DNA of 64,000 bases from Litsea cubeba (lineage: Eukaryota > Streptophyta > Magnoliopsida > Laurales > Lauraceae): NCBI GenBank assembly GCA_012931725.1, contig CM022944.1, forward strand, positions 14,516,331 through 14,580,330, in the 5' to 3' direction. The translations under genes were made by a program, and so were the position numbers. Under the pieces are notes generated by a model that was not told where the DNA came from, searched no databases, and worked only from the letters and a program-made list of their open reading frames with translations. Shown here in pieces: positions 33,351 to 43,561 of this stretch; the first letter of the stretch is position 1, and the number at the start of each line of letters is the position of its first letter.

Positions 33351-35380
33351 TGATGTAATCTTTATCAATCATATAATACCGCAAGTGCACGGGTGTCTAG
33401 TCGAGACAGTGGCAAGAATGGGTCGAACCGACAGGAAGCTAATTAAAGAAACTTTTAGATTAAGAAAACTAATTAACTAACAATTAAGAAAAGTTTTGAG
33501 TATTTAGAAATAAAAACAAGCAACTAATTTAGAAAGATGAAAACTACCAATTAATGAAAGTGATTAGAGCATAGGAATCCAATAAGCATCCACCAATTAT
33601 TTATCAAGTAATCCTAACTTATTCCAATTTTTACTTCAAATCAAAGACAAATCAATGTTTTTAATTTAGAAAATCTAACTTTAAAAACCCCTTTTTAATT
33701 ATAGAATCCAAAACCCAAGACTTCCTTCACCTCATAAAAGATAAAAATCAATCTAAGCACTACCCAGCAAAGATAAGTATAAACCATCAAAAGATCTAAA
33801 TCCTAAGCATGGCCTATCAAACCTAAGCATGAATAGTCAAAAATCAAAATTTATTTTTAGAATTAAAACTAGAGATTTGCCTAGGGCACGAAGACAAGCC
33901 TATTCATCGTTAAGCACATAGTCATGGAACATAAATTAGAACTACTAAATAAATAAAAAGGTGATTACTTACCTTCATCCATAGCTCTAATCAAGAAAAA
34001 CTAGCCCGCCATTGCAAAGAATACTTCTTGATTTTTCATTAAAAATTGCATGTTTACAACTTCTCCTTCACAACAAGTACTTGCTTGGACAAGGCCCAAA
34101 GCTACCAAAATAAAAACAACTAATGGAAAGGAAGAAAGAAAGAAGAGAATTGGAGAGAGGGTTGGAAGTGAGATGCTTCTCCATCCCCCTTTTTGAGTTT
34201 GTTTTATAGATGTTGATGCCTCCTTTTTAGCAAAGAATATCCTCTCTTTTAGGACTTGTTTCCTTATTTGTAGAGATTTATTGCTTAGAACTCAAGCTAG
34301 GCTTCACACTTGGAAAGAATTTGAATTGGAGAGGATTAGTTACTAGGTGTGGTCTCTTGAGCTCTAAGTCTTGCCAAATTGAACTCCTCAAAGATCTCTC
34401 ATGTTGCCAATTTTAAAAACTTTTTGCAATTCTCACATAGAATTATATCAGCCAACTTCCCAAGATCATATCTCCCTCAATATAGCTCCGATTTATGAAA
34501 TCTTGGGTCCACGGATATCTACTCGAAAAGAGCTTTCCAACGGTAGGTAGATTGCACCAATCCGATACTCGGTTTGAAAGTTTTGGCCATTTTAATTTGC
34601 TGCCCCTGAAAATTTCGAGAATAATGGCAATTAAGGAAACTTCTATGTTTGGCATGCAATGGGGTGTGTGGGACCCATGTTGGACGTTCAAGGAATGTTT
34701 GGACTCTTTCTTTGCTTGCTTATTTAATTCTCTTTCCATATTTGACATGCTTCTTTACTTTTAACTTTGACTACTCAACTCCCCTTGCAAAGTTTCTAAT
34801 TTTCTCTCTCTTTCTTGATTTTGGTTTCCAAACTTAGCAAGTTAACATCATCTTTCCAAATCTGAGTTTCTTCTTTCTTCTTCGAGAATTTTCAACCTTT
34901 CCAACTCCACCAAGATGCCAAGATATATGGGCCCACTATGAAGGGTGTCCCGCCTTTGATCTCTCTCAAGTTTCACCAATGCAGGTCCCACTCTTGATTT
35001 CTCCTACATAAATAAAATTAAATAATGTCAATAATAATCAAGTGTGGGGAATCTAGATGGACTATGCATGGGACTCTACATGCTTACTTAATGCACCAAA
35101 AATACCAAACTTTTCAAAAATAACACATGGTGTCAAAATTAGCAAGTATGCATTAGTGAAGCTAAAAAAACTAATTTTGGGTGATGAATGAGATGAGAAC
35201 CCTAATTTCACAAAATTCATGCAATGTAATGAATTTTGACCAAACTTGACTAAGATTCCAACTACGATGCTTAAATGCATGAAATCATGAAATTAAGTGT
35301 AATTCTATGCAATTAGCCTAATTAAGTCCACAAATGCATATAAAATGATGAATGAAAGCTACAATTTTGTGGACTTATCA
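33351..35380 (-). repeat. 5' LTR of Athila-like element (long form)
   Basis: The 2030-bp LTR starts TGATAAGTCC on the minus strand at 35380 and ends ...TACATCA at 33351. It contains 690 bases (about 34697-35373) that are absent from the 3' LTR. Both edges of this block have GGA (AAGGA before, GTGGA at the end). A 3-base-homology deletion in the 3' LTR would explain the difference. Confidence 0.85.
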
Positions 35381-35937
35381 CATCTTCATCTTCCTTTGTA
35401 TAATTTACAAGTACATGAACCCTCAAAATATGGGACTAGTTCATACCATATTATTCAATTCAATTCTAGTGTTTGATGTGGGTGTGTTCTTTTTTCTTTT
35501 TTTTTTGGCCTTTGTTGCGAGATCAAAACCTTCAGATGCACCTGAGAAGGCACAAGGTTCCATGGAAGCAGCAAAAGAGAGAGACCCCGAAGATGAGAAA
35601 CAACGTCTTAGTGTGCTAGTGTTGGGCTGCTAAAATTCATCCATCTTATGCCAGCGTTGGGTTGATACACTTTAGAGCTTTCTTAGGACTAGAGATTTCT
35701 CAATACAATTTGTATATAATACATCTATGTAACTGCCTGCCTAATGAGATTGGGCCCTCATTATTCTTTAATAAAATGTTTTCTATTTCTTTTTTTTTTC
35801 AAGTCAGGATATTCATGTCATGCAAATGGGCCCTTATTTTCAATCTTGCCAAAAACCGACAAAAGCTACAGGATAAAATCCATTAAATCGGCTATAAAAA
35901 TTGGTTGAGAAAACAAAATGCCAAAACAATATAAAAA
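35381..35937. other. Unassigned spacer
   Basis: A short plus-strand frame near 35500-35633 (rich in Lys/Glu, ending LVLGC) has no known family. No other feature. Confidence 0.4.
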
Positions 35938-36115
35938 CGACGGCTCATCAACTGAACGACGGCCATTTTTTGAATGATCGAAGGATGAAGTCCGACGACG
36001 GGCCGTCATTTTTATTTGAAACTATACGACAGTCATAGGGTAGTCGTTTTACACACTTTTTTCGATGGCCATAAACACGCGGTGGCCGTCGTTTATGGTA
36101 AAATTTGACATAGTG
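35938..36115. mobile_element. CACTA-like transposon terminus (fragment)
   Basis: Read on the minus strand from 36115 the sequence starts CACTATGTCAAATTTTACC. Repeated CGACGGC/GCCGTCG subterminal motifs follow (for example at 35940, 35961, 35999, 36086). This is the organisation of CACTA (En/Spm-like) ends. No opposite terminus was found in the window, so this is a fragment. Confidence 0.55.
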
Positions 36116-36117
36116 AG

Positions 36118-36490
36118 TAGGGATGTAAATAGGTTAGGTACAGCATGGGTACAAAGTGGACCAAACCAATTCAAAATCCATACAGAAAAGGACACCCATT
36201 CAGGTACTAGATGTTGAGTTTGGATACAGTATTGTAGGGGGTTGCAAATGAAGCTTTAAACCATCTCTGCTGCACTTGGTTGTGCCTGCTATGTATCAAA
36301 CTTTTAAGAAATATGATCTTTTTTTTTATTATGTGTCATCTTTGGCAACCAAGAATTGGGTTTGAGACTTCACTGGACCTTGACCTTATTATCACTTGGG
36401 GTCCAAAAAATGATTTTATCTTAATTGTTCAGGTCGAATTCTTTGTGTCAACCAAATAACTGGAGGTCCATTGATATCCCTAATCATTAT
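36118..36490. repeat. Diverged dispersed repeat, hAT-like end (copy 2)
   Basis: It begins TAGGGATGTAAATAGGTT and aligns with 19203-19590 over its length, with many substitutions and indels. It abuts the CACTA-like terminus. Confidence 0.55.
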
Positions 36491-36878
36491 AAGCTGAGCC
36501 AAGCTTTGTGCAGCTCAAGCTTGTCTCGAACACTAATCAAAGCTTCATTTTGTAGGACTTGATCGAGTTTGAGCTAAGGGGAAATAAATTGAGCTAATCT
36601 AGTAAACACTTTACCTTCACTTGACAATGCATAACAAGCTTAAGCTAATTTATTTTAAAGGCATGGAAACTTTCTTTTAAGCTGCACTTTGGGGGATAGT
36701 TATCACTTTTCTTATAGTGAAGATTGTCTTTTATGCTTGGGATGTAATAAATGAAATGGGGATTTTACTGGAAAAATCCCGAAATATAGGCATTTATCCG
36801 GAAGTGTCCTGGCAAAACGTGCAGCACTAACGGGGTCCGTCAGGCCTTGTTTCCTTTTTTTTCAGCTTTGAGAGGAGT

Positions 36879-36919
36879 GACGCTAGCGTCTCATTTCTGA
36901 CCGGAGAAACGCTAGCATC
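36879..36919. repeat. Palindrome pair inside left TIR of Pack-MULE
   Basis: GACGCTAGCGTC at 36879-36890 is followed by the near copy ACGCTAGCATC at about 36909-36919, about 30 bases on. They correspond in position to the triple array near the right end. Confidence 0.75.
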
Positions 36920-37000
36920 GCTCGTCACTGCAATTCTTAACATCTTCTTCTTCCTCCTCTTTCTCCAAAATTTCCCTACCTTTTTCGCCAACAGGTTGGG

Positions 37001-37540
37001 ATGGCTGGTTCGGATGAAGAAAACAAATATGCCTTATGCCGGGATCAACCAAATTATCCCCTCTCTGGTCGGGATTCCCTTGATTTAAGGGATGTTGTTA
37101 AGGATTCTATAGACAGAGACGCCCGTGCTTTATCAGGTAAAACCATACCAGGTGAGGAACCTATTAAGCATGTTTTGAAGCATAGGGACTCCCCGAGGCC
37201 CGTGCAGCTGTCCAAATCAGTTCAATAGATGGATCTACTACAGTTGGAATCAATGGAAAACCAAAGTTGCCCTCGGATCTCAATGAGTCACCGCAGGTGG
37301 TTTTTTTATGAAGTTAGAGAGCAATTGAGATGATCTCCTTGTGAAACAAAATACAGTTCATTTTTGGCATCAAAGGATGCTCCACGGTTATCATATGATG
37401 GGCGAGAGATATCCCGCCCATCGATCGATTCCAGAGATGGCAGTAAATCCACATTGAAACAGAGGGAGCTCCCAAGACTCTCATTGGATAGCAGAGAAGG
37501 TTCCATGAGAAGTAATAACTTTGATAAAAAAAAACGAGTA
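37001..37540 (+). pseudogene. Captured LONGIFOLIA/TRM-like gene fragment
   Basis: The first open stretch (37001-37228) encodes MAGSDEENKYALCRDQPNYP, then LDLRDVVKDSIDRDARALS and LKHRDSPRPVQLSKS. A second stretch (about 37364-37530) encodes ASKDAPRLSYDGREISRPS and KQRELPRLSLDSREGS. The DVVKDSI..R.AR, DSPRP and ELPRLSLDSRE motifs are those of LONGIFOLIA1/2 and TON1-recruiting-motif (TRM) proteins, which organise cortical microtubules and cell elongation. Between the two lies a stop-containing segment that may be an intron. Only a short internal part of the roughly 900-residue family is present. It could still be transcribed, but a functional product is unlikely. Confidence 0.65.
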
Positions 37541-37813
37541 AGTCAAATCTGTTTCCTGCCTTGAATCTGGAGCAAGAATTGGTGAGTAGCAAGAGACCAC
37601 CTAGCGTTTTGCCAAGCCGGGTCATTTTTTCTTTCATTTTGGTTCGCAGTTTTGCCTCCAAGAAGGATGTGAAATGGGGGTTTTGATTGATTTTTGTTCT
37701 TTATTGTATGGGCAGAAGATGCAAATGGGAAGAAAAAAGAAAAAGGTCGGGGAAAACTGGAGAAATAGGAGGAGGAGAGGAAGAAGAAGACATTAGGAGA
37801 TGCTCTGATGAGC

Positions 37814-37889
37814 GACGCTAGCGTCTCCCATGCGTCGCACATGGTGACGCTAGCGTCGCCCATGCGTCGCCCATGGTGACGCTAGCGTC
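37814..37889. repeat. Palindrome array inside right TIR of Pack-MULE
   Basis: Perfect GACGCTAGCGTC copies start at 37814, 37846 and 37878, exactly 32 bases apart. The spacers contain CATGCGTCGC and CATGGT twice. The 12-bp motif is its own reverse complement. Confidence 0.9.
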
Positions 37890-38068
37890 ACTCAGAAAAA
37901 AGTATAAAAAAAATAAAAAAAATTGGCGGGAGGACCTTGTTAGTGCTGCACGTTTTGCCTGGACTCTTCCGGATAAATGCCTATATTTCTGGATTTTTCC
38001 AGTAAAATCCCTAAATGAAATTTACATATTTGAAATTTATATATGTAAAACTTACTTATGTGAAACTC

Positions 38069-38212
38069 ATTATCATGTTTGGGAGCACCATTTTCACAAA
38101 TAAGGTTGAATGGTTTTGGTTTTATATTAAAGATAAACACATTATCAAGTTTGGGAGCACCATTTTTCACAAATAAGGTTGAATGGTTTTGATTATATAT
38201 TAAAGACATTCA
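38069..38212. repeat. 72-bp tandem duplication
   Basis: ATTATCATGTTTGGGAGCACC at 38069 recurs with few changes at 38141. Both units continue through ACAAATAAGGTTGAATGGTT. It lies just outside the Pack-MULE. Confidence 0.8.
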
Positions 38213-38989
38213 TTATTTGAAGTCTTTGAATATTTAAGACATGAAGCTAAACATTTTAGAGTTTAATGGCTCAACGAAAGAAAATTTAATGCTTGGGATT
38301 AATATGTCAGGGCTCACATGAATTGCAAAAGATGAAAGAGAATGATGGATTTTGAAATTGCAAATTGTCAAATACTTCACTTTTACGGGGGCTCTTTTTT
38401 CTTGGAATTTATTGGGTTCCTCCATTTCATCAGAGGAAGAGACTGTTAATATTAAAAGAACTACTAAAAATTGTAATACTCAAACATGAAAAGCTAAGCT
38501 CATTCTTTCCATCAAAGAGAGAAAAAAAAAAAAAAACCAAGTCTTCGTAATATTAAAAAGAAACACTAGAAATTGAAATAGACGAGCATGAAGAGTGTAG
38601 CGCCTGGAAGAACTTGAGGGGTAACAGAATCACCAAAGGAGAATGAGGGAGGGAGTGTACATCAAATTGATAGAGGAGAAAAAAAAAGGGAGTCACCAAA
38701 GGAAGAAAATAAGGCGTTTTAAGTAACTGTTTGTACATGAAACTTGAAAAAACTGAGACGTTTTCCCGGGAAAACTTGTTCATTGTTTGGTGCAAATATT
38801 TTTTCTTGCAAGGAAATGCACAAAAGTTTCTGTAAAAGTTTGTTCAAAGGAGGCCACAGATAGGTTGAAGTCTGCACACTTTGCTACAAAAACATGTTTA
38901 GGACTTCGTTTGCATGGAACTGATTTTTCAAAAATATATTCCTATTAACTTAAAAAAAAGGTTGCAAATCCTCAAATAGCCATCGACAT
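38213..38989. other. Unassigned segment
   Basis: AT-rich with an A-run at 38521-38536. No recognisable gene. Confidence 0.4.
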
Positions 38990-39545
38990 GGTATATCCTT
39001 GGTGGACATGATTACTCAGATAAGTTACACTTCTTTAAATCTGCTTTTACTACCTCTATCCATATCCTCTTTGACCTACCCTTTCCCTTGATGGGTCATC
39101 AACCTATAGTGCCAAAGTTTCCTTACCGTGCCATTGCCGGCTTACGTTGGAGATGCCCAAACTACCTCAAATGGATTTTTTTAATTTTATCGCTTATTAT
39201 TTCTACCCCTAAATGCTCTCGAAAGTGCTTATTTTTAATTTTATCCTTCCTAGTATTACCAAATAACCACCTCAACATTCTCATTTATACTACATCTAGT
39301 TTGTGCATATGGGGTTTCTTGATTGGCCAATATTATGCTCCATAGGTTATAGATGGTCTAATCACTTTCCCGTAAAATCTTCCCTTCAATCATGTTGGCA
39401 TCCGTCGGATAGAAAGCACTCTAGAAGTAAGTCTCCATATCAACCATCCTGCTTTTATCTTATGTTCAACATTTTCATCAATCTCTCCATCTTTACTAAT
39501 TATAGAACCAATGTAACGGAAAGAATAGCAAAGGTAATTGGGCCC
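38990..39545 (-). mobile_element. RTE-type LINE remnant (ORF C-terminus)
   Basis: The minus strand, across frame changes and stops, yields FRYIGSIISKDGEIDENVEHK, IKAGWLIWRLTSRVLS, RRMPT and YGKVIRPSITYGA. Then come NTRKDKIKN, EHLGVEIISDKI and finally GRSKRIWIEVVKADLKKCNL. These are the motifs downstream of reverse transcriptase in plant RTE LINEs. The GATGAT tail is missing. It is an old, 5'-truncated copy related to the tails at 10031 and 21660. Confidence 0.8.
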
Positions 39546-39953
39546 TTAGGCACAATTTAATAGCTTTTCACTATAGTGATTTTGATTTAATACTATGGTG
39601 GGCAATTATCAATTTTGTTTTTATTTTTCTTTTTTACTAAACTGGGCTACTTGTAAGAAGCAATGCTTTTAAACTAGAAGACCTAGGATCAATGCGCGGG
39701 CATGTGTGTGAAAGTGCCAAAACCTCTCAACCCTGTGTGTGTAGGCAAACCACCATAGTTAATTTCTCAGGCAACATTGCTACAAAAGTCCAAGAAGAGC
39801 ACCCACCAGGATTTCTCACTCATGCATGCTGTCGACATGCGTGGGCTTAGAAATTAATTAAAGATGCGAAGCCCATTGTGAATTTCTTGGATTAATTACA
39901 AAGAGGATGAGGGAGAGAGTATACATCTGAGAGGGAGAAAGAGGAGAATGTCA
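39546..39953. other. Unassigned spacer
   Basis: No gene recognised; short AT-rich sequence next to the TIR element. Confidence 0.4.
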
Positions 39954-41107
39954 GGGCCTGTTTGACATCGTTCTTGTGTTGTTACTAGTTTTGTACTCAT
40001 ATCAGGTTGTGCTGAGATCGGGTTGTGCCAAGACTATACTCTTCAGATCTTGTTTGGCAACATTATATTAAATTATTCTGTTGAGAATATGTTGTACATA
40101 ACTTGTTTGGTAACATTATAAAAGTTTTGCTCCAAAGAACGTAAGCAAGAGAATCATAAGATTTATAATCTAGGCCCCATGTTTTATTATTTGCAGCACT
40201 CTATAATTGTCGTATATGGGACCCACCTGTAAAATTAAAACTTGGTACCACCTTTAAAAATTAGAACAGTGGCACATATTTATAGGATTTACGATATGGG
40301 CTCACTTTATAGGAATTATAATGTGGGGCCACCTTTTTGTGAATGTAAATATGGGACTCATTTTTAGAAAATACAACATCGTACACACCTTTAGAAATTA
40401 GAATATAGGCCCACATTCATAAGATTTACAATATGGGTCCACCTTTTGTGATCATGATCATGTGACCCACATTTAAGAATTACAAAGTGGAGACACATTT
40501 TTTTGTGATTGTGGACACATGACCCACCTTTAGAAATTACAATTTGGTGCCCACCTTTAGAAATGAGAATATGGGGACACGTTCATCGGATTTATAATGT
40601 GGGCCCACCTTTATAGAATTTACAATGTGGGGCCATCTTTTGATTGATTGTAAATACATGACCCACATTTAGAAATTACAAATGGTACCCACCTTTAGAA
40701 ATTAGATCATGGGGCTTTATAATGTGGTCTCACCATTATAAGAATTATAATATGGGTCCACCTTTTATGATTGTGACCATGTGACCCACCTTTAAGAATT
40801 ACAAAGTGGGGCCACCTTCTTTGGGATTGTGAGCATGGGGCCTACCGTTAGGATAAGTGAGAGGATTTGAAATCTTTTTAAATGACCTATTTAAAAGGTA
40901 AGAGATAAGTATGGACCAACTGTGCCAAAAAGTTGTTTCTTAAAAAAAAAAATGTTCCAACTTTCTTATGCCAGCGAGTTAAGATCTTATGATTCCTTCC
41001 CGAGAGCAAAATTGGGAACAATAATTTAAACTAACCAAACATGTTTTTTGTAGCCTTATCTCATAGGAACATGGGAACATCTGAATGGCACAATGCCAAA
41101 CACACCC
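39954..41107. mobile_element. TIR element with degenerate internal repeats
   Basis: The left end GGGCCTGTTTGACATCG and right end (reverse complement) GGGTGTGTTTGGCATTG form 17-bp inverted repeats with four mismatches. TCA flanks both ends (39951-39953, 41108-41110). A 3-bp duplication and GGG..TGTTTGGC ends suggest a PIF/Harbinger-like origin, although TCA is not the usual TWA target. The interior is non-coding. Confidence 0.5.
40190..40860. repeat. Degenerate tandem repeats rich in TGGGCCCACC
   Basis: Variants of the phrase 'AATATGGG-CCACCTTT-AGAAATTA' follow each other throughout at intervals of roughly 40-60 bases. Lengths and order are too irregular to define one unit by eye. The block fills most of the TIR element at 39954-41107. 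Confidence 0.65.
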
Positions 41108-41557
41108 TCATTTTCTACTCGGAACAACTTTCAGTTATTAAAAGTGGTTGGGTACTCATGTGGGCTCTCCCTGGGACTTAGAAAAGTTGGGAACTCCACT
41201 GTGTGGCTCACCTATTAAAATTTTGATATGCTCAAAATAAATGCCTTCTCAATAAAGAGTGTATCCCCGAATATTAATCCAACATGACTTGTTTGTACAT
41301 CTTGGATATTTGGTCCCAATTTAGATACCTAAGGCCCACGCAAGCTCAGATTGCATTTCCACGTTGGCCAATATATGAGTGGGAGCACAAAGTCAGGCCC
41401 ATTTATGGGCCATGATAGTTATGGGCCAAACGAGTGACCTACCCGACCCGCTCAAATCTGGAGCAGGTTCAGTCATTTCTTTTTCATTTGTCGCAATGGG
41501 ATAAAATCAAAAAGAAGGAGAAGGGCTTTTTTCCCCCTCGTGTCATCTCCCCAAAAA

Positions 41558-42775
41558 ATGGCGTCGGTGGCCTCTTCGATTCCTTCCCTTTCTCGCTCAA
41601 GAACGGCCATGGCTGCACTAAAAAAGGTACTACTTCGTCTAGTAGTATCAGTTGTTATTGTTATTCTAATACTACAAATGAATTGAATCCTGATGATGCA
41701 TCGAGCCGAACCCAGTTTTTGAATTTTGTGATCGATCGATGTAAATCAGAGAATTTGAAGCTTGATGATGCATTGGGTTGGTTCGATCGTGTGCTCCTCA
41801 TGAAACCCTTGCCCCCAGTTGTTGCTTTCAGTCATCTATTAGGGGCTGTGGCAAGAATCAAACATTATTCCACTGTTGTTTCTCTCTATCCGAGGATGAT
41901 TTCGACTGGGATTGCACCCGACATATTTTCTGAGCATTCTGCTCAACTGTTACTGCAGATTGAAGAGGGTCGATCTGGGGTTCGCCATTTTTGGGGACAT
42001 CCTTAAACGAGGTTTCTGCAAGAGTGGGAAGGTGGATGCTGCTCTTGAGAAGCCGAGGGCGATGGAGAGGGGAAGATGTAGACCCAACACTATTGTATAT
42101 AGCGCCATCATACATGGGCTTTTCAAAGAGGGGTTGGTCAAAGAGGCCATGCACCTCTTTTCGAAGAAGGGGTATGGACCTAACATAGTTACAATGCCCT
42201 CATCAATGGGCTTTGCAAGACTGAAACGTGAGTTCTACTCTCCATTTGTTTAGAAAGATGGAGAGGGAAATATGTAGGCCTGATACTCGTACCTACAACA
42301 CTATCATTGATGGCCTTTCCAAACAAGGGTTTTTGGATGAGGCCCTAGGCCTCTTTTCAAAAATGGTTGGTAACAACAGTGTTTCACCAAATGTAGTCAC
42401 TTATAATTCTTTAATTCAGGGATGTTGCAATTTGAACTGGTTGGAAGAAGGCAGGAGATTATACAACGAAATGATATATAGGCACATATTTCCTAATGTC
42501 TTGACAATCACCATATTGCTAAATGCTTTTTGCAAACAAGGGATGATGGAAAAAGCACATGAGTTATTTGATGTCGTCATTCAAAGAGGCAAGAAGCTTA
42601 ATGCAAGTTCTTATAATACATTGATGGGTGGTTATTGTTTGCAAGAGAAAATGGACATTGCAGTACAAATCTTTAATTCTATGGTGACTGATGGCATTAA
42701 ACATGATGCATACAGCTACAATGTCATTAAGCTTTGTACTGCAATGTCCATTTTCTCTTGCAAACAACCAAGCTA
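41558..42775 (+). pseudogene. P-class PPR gene, frameshifted
   Basis: ATG 41558 opens an N-terminus MASVASSIPSLSRSRT with the Ser/Arg-rich look of an organelle-targeting peptide. The frame then shifts (about 41620-41630) into SRTQFLNFVIDRCKSENLKL and DDALGWFDRVLLMKP. PPR motifs follow in other frames after changes near 41920, 42010 and 42200: RCRPNTIVYSAIIHGL, ICRPDTRTYNTIIDGLSKQG, SPNVVTYNSLIQGCCNL and FPNVLTITILLNAFCKQG. Relative to the copy at 20760 about 45 bases are missing near 42017. The frame ends at 42775 after an inverted copy of its own coding sequence. Intact relatives are P-class, restorer-like RNA-binding proteins of mitochondria or plastids; this copy is broken. Confidence 0.85.
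42637..42765. repeat. 33-bp inverted repeat in PPR tail (copy 1)
   Basis: The sequence at 42637-42669 (starting GTTTGCAAGAGAAAATGG) is perfectly inverted at 42733-42765, with a 63-base loop. The right arm continues the coding frame as nonsense residues ending in TAG. Weaker complementarity continues beyond both arm ends. Confidence 0.95.
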
Positions 42776-43281
42776 GGGCTTCCAAGAGTTTTCAATGCTT
42801 CCCCCAAGGCTCAAGAGTCTTCCCATCATCTCCTTCATCTTCCTCCCTTGTCATTCTCATCAATAGGTAAGCAAAATCTCACTCTAAACTCATGTAGTTT
42901 GCTTCTTTCAACACTAATGTAGGCCTGATACTCGTACCTACAACACTATCATTGATGGCCTTTCCAAACAAGGGTTTTTGGATGAGGCCCTAGGCCTCTT
43001 TTCAAAAATGGTTGGTAACAACAGTGTTTCACCAAATGTAGTCACTTATAATTCTTTAATTCAGGGATGTTGCAATTTGAACCGGTTGGAAGAAGGCAGG
43101 AGATTATACAACGAAATGATATATAGGCACATATTTCCTAATGTCTTGACAATCACCATATTGCTAAATGCTTTTTGCAAACAAGGGATGATGGAAAAAG
43201 CACATGAGTTATTTGATGTCGTCATTCAAAGAGGCGAGAAGCTTAATGCAAGTTCTTATAATACATTGATGGGTGGTTATT

Positions 43282-43410
43282 GTTTGCAAGAGAAAATGGA
43301 CATTGCAGTACAAATCTTTAATTCTATGGTGACTGATGGCATTAAACATGATGCATACAGCTACAATGTCATTAAGCTTTGTACTGCAATGTCCATTTTC
43401 TCTTGCAAAC
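43282..43410. repeat. 33-bp inverted repeat in PPR tail (copy 2)
   Basis: The same hairpin as at 42637-42765, displaced by 645 bases as part of the tandem duplication. The inversion therefore predates the duplication. Confidence 0.9.
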
Positions 43411-43561
43411 AACCAAGCTAGGGCTTCCAAGAGTTTTCAATGCTTCCCCCAAGGCTCAAGAGTCTTCCCATCATCTCCTTCATCTTCCTCCCTTGTCATT
43501 CTCATCAATAAGTAAGCAAAATCTCACTCTAAACTCATGTAGTTTGCTTCTTTCAACACTA

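Larger units (their letters stand above)
23418..35380 (-). mobile_element. Athila-like Ty3/gypsy retrotransposon, decayed
   Basis: This is a complete LTR-to-LTR structure of about 12 kb in minus orientation. In transcription order: 5' LTR (33351-35380), tRNA-Asp-type primer site, a long leader, gag, protease, reverse transcriptase, RNase H, integrase without chromodomain, a non-coding spacer, polypurine tract and 3' LTR (23418-24788). The gag sequence, FMDDF-type catalytic box, primer site and long spacer fit the Athila lineage. The LTRs differ at roughly 30 positions by eye over their shared 1.35 kb, besides a 690-bp length difference. Several in-frame stops and frame changes interrupt gag-pol. 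A clear 5-bp target duplication was not found (AAGCT left, CATCT right). Confidence 0.9.
36758..38012. mobile_element. Pack-MULE with LONGIFOLIA/TRM-like fragment
   Basis: Terminal inverted repeats of about 80 bp bound a 1255-bp element. The left end starts GGGGATTTTACTGG; the right end, as reverse complement, starts AGGGATTTTACTGG. Both include CAAAACGTGCAGCACTAAC. An exact 9-bp target duplication AAATGAAAT flanks it (36749-36757, 38013-38021). Long TIRs and a 9-bp duplication define a Mutator-like element. The interior carries host-like coding sequence (37001-37540) instead of a transposase. Copies of the palindrome GACGCTAGCGTC lie just inside both TIRs. Confidence 0.9.
42276..43561 (+). 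repeat. 645-bp tandem duplication of PPR 3' part
   Basis: AGGCCTGATACTCGTACC begins at 42276 and again at 42921. The two 645-bp units differ at about three positions (for example AACTGG/AACCGG and GGCAAG/GGCGAG). The second unit is an open frame of 147 codons from 42978 to 43421, with PPR motifs. Near identity indicates a very recent duplication, or possibly an assembly duplication. Confidence 0.9.

Noticed and set aside
23413..35385. 5-bp target duplication of the Athila-like element
   Set aside because: Left flank AAGCT and right flank CATCT do not match, so no duplication is claimed.
35352..35633. 93-residue plus-strand frame near the Athila-like 5' LTR
   Set aside because: Hydrophobic start then Lys/Glu-rich tail, but no recognised domain or supporting neighbours.
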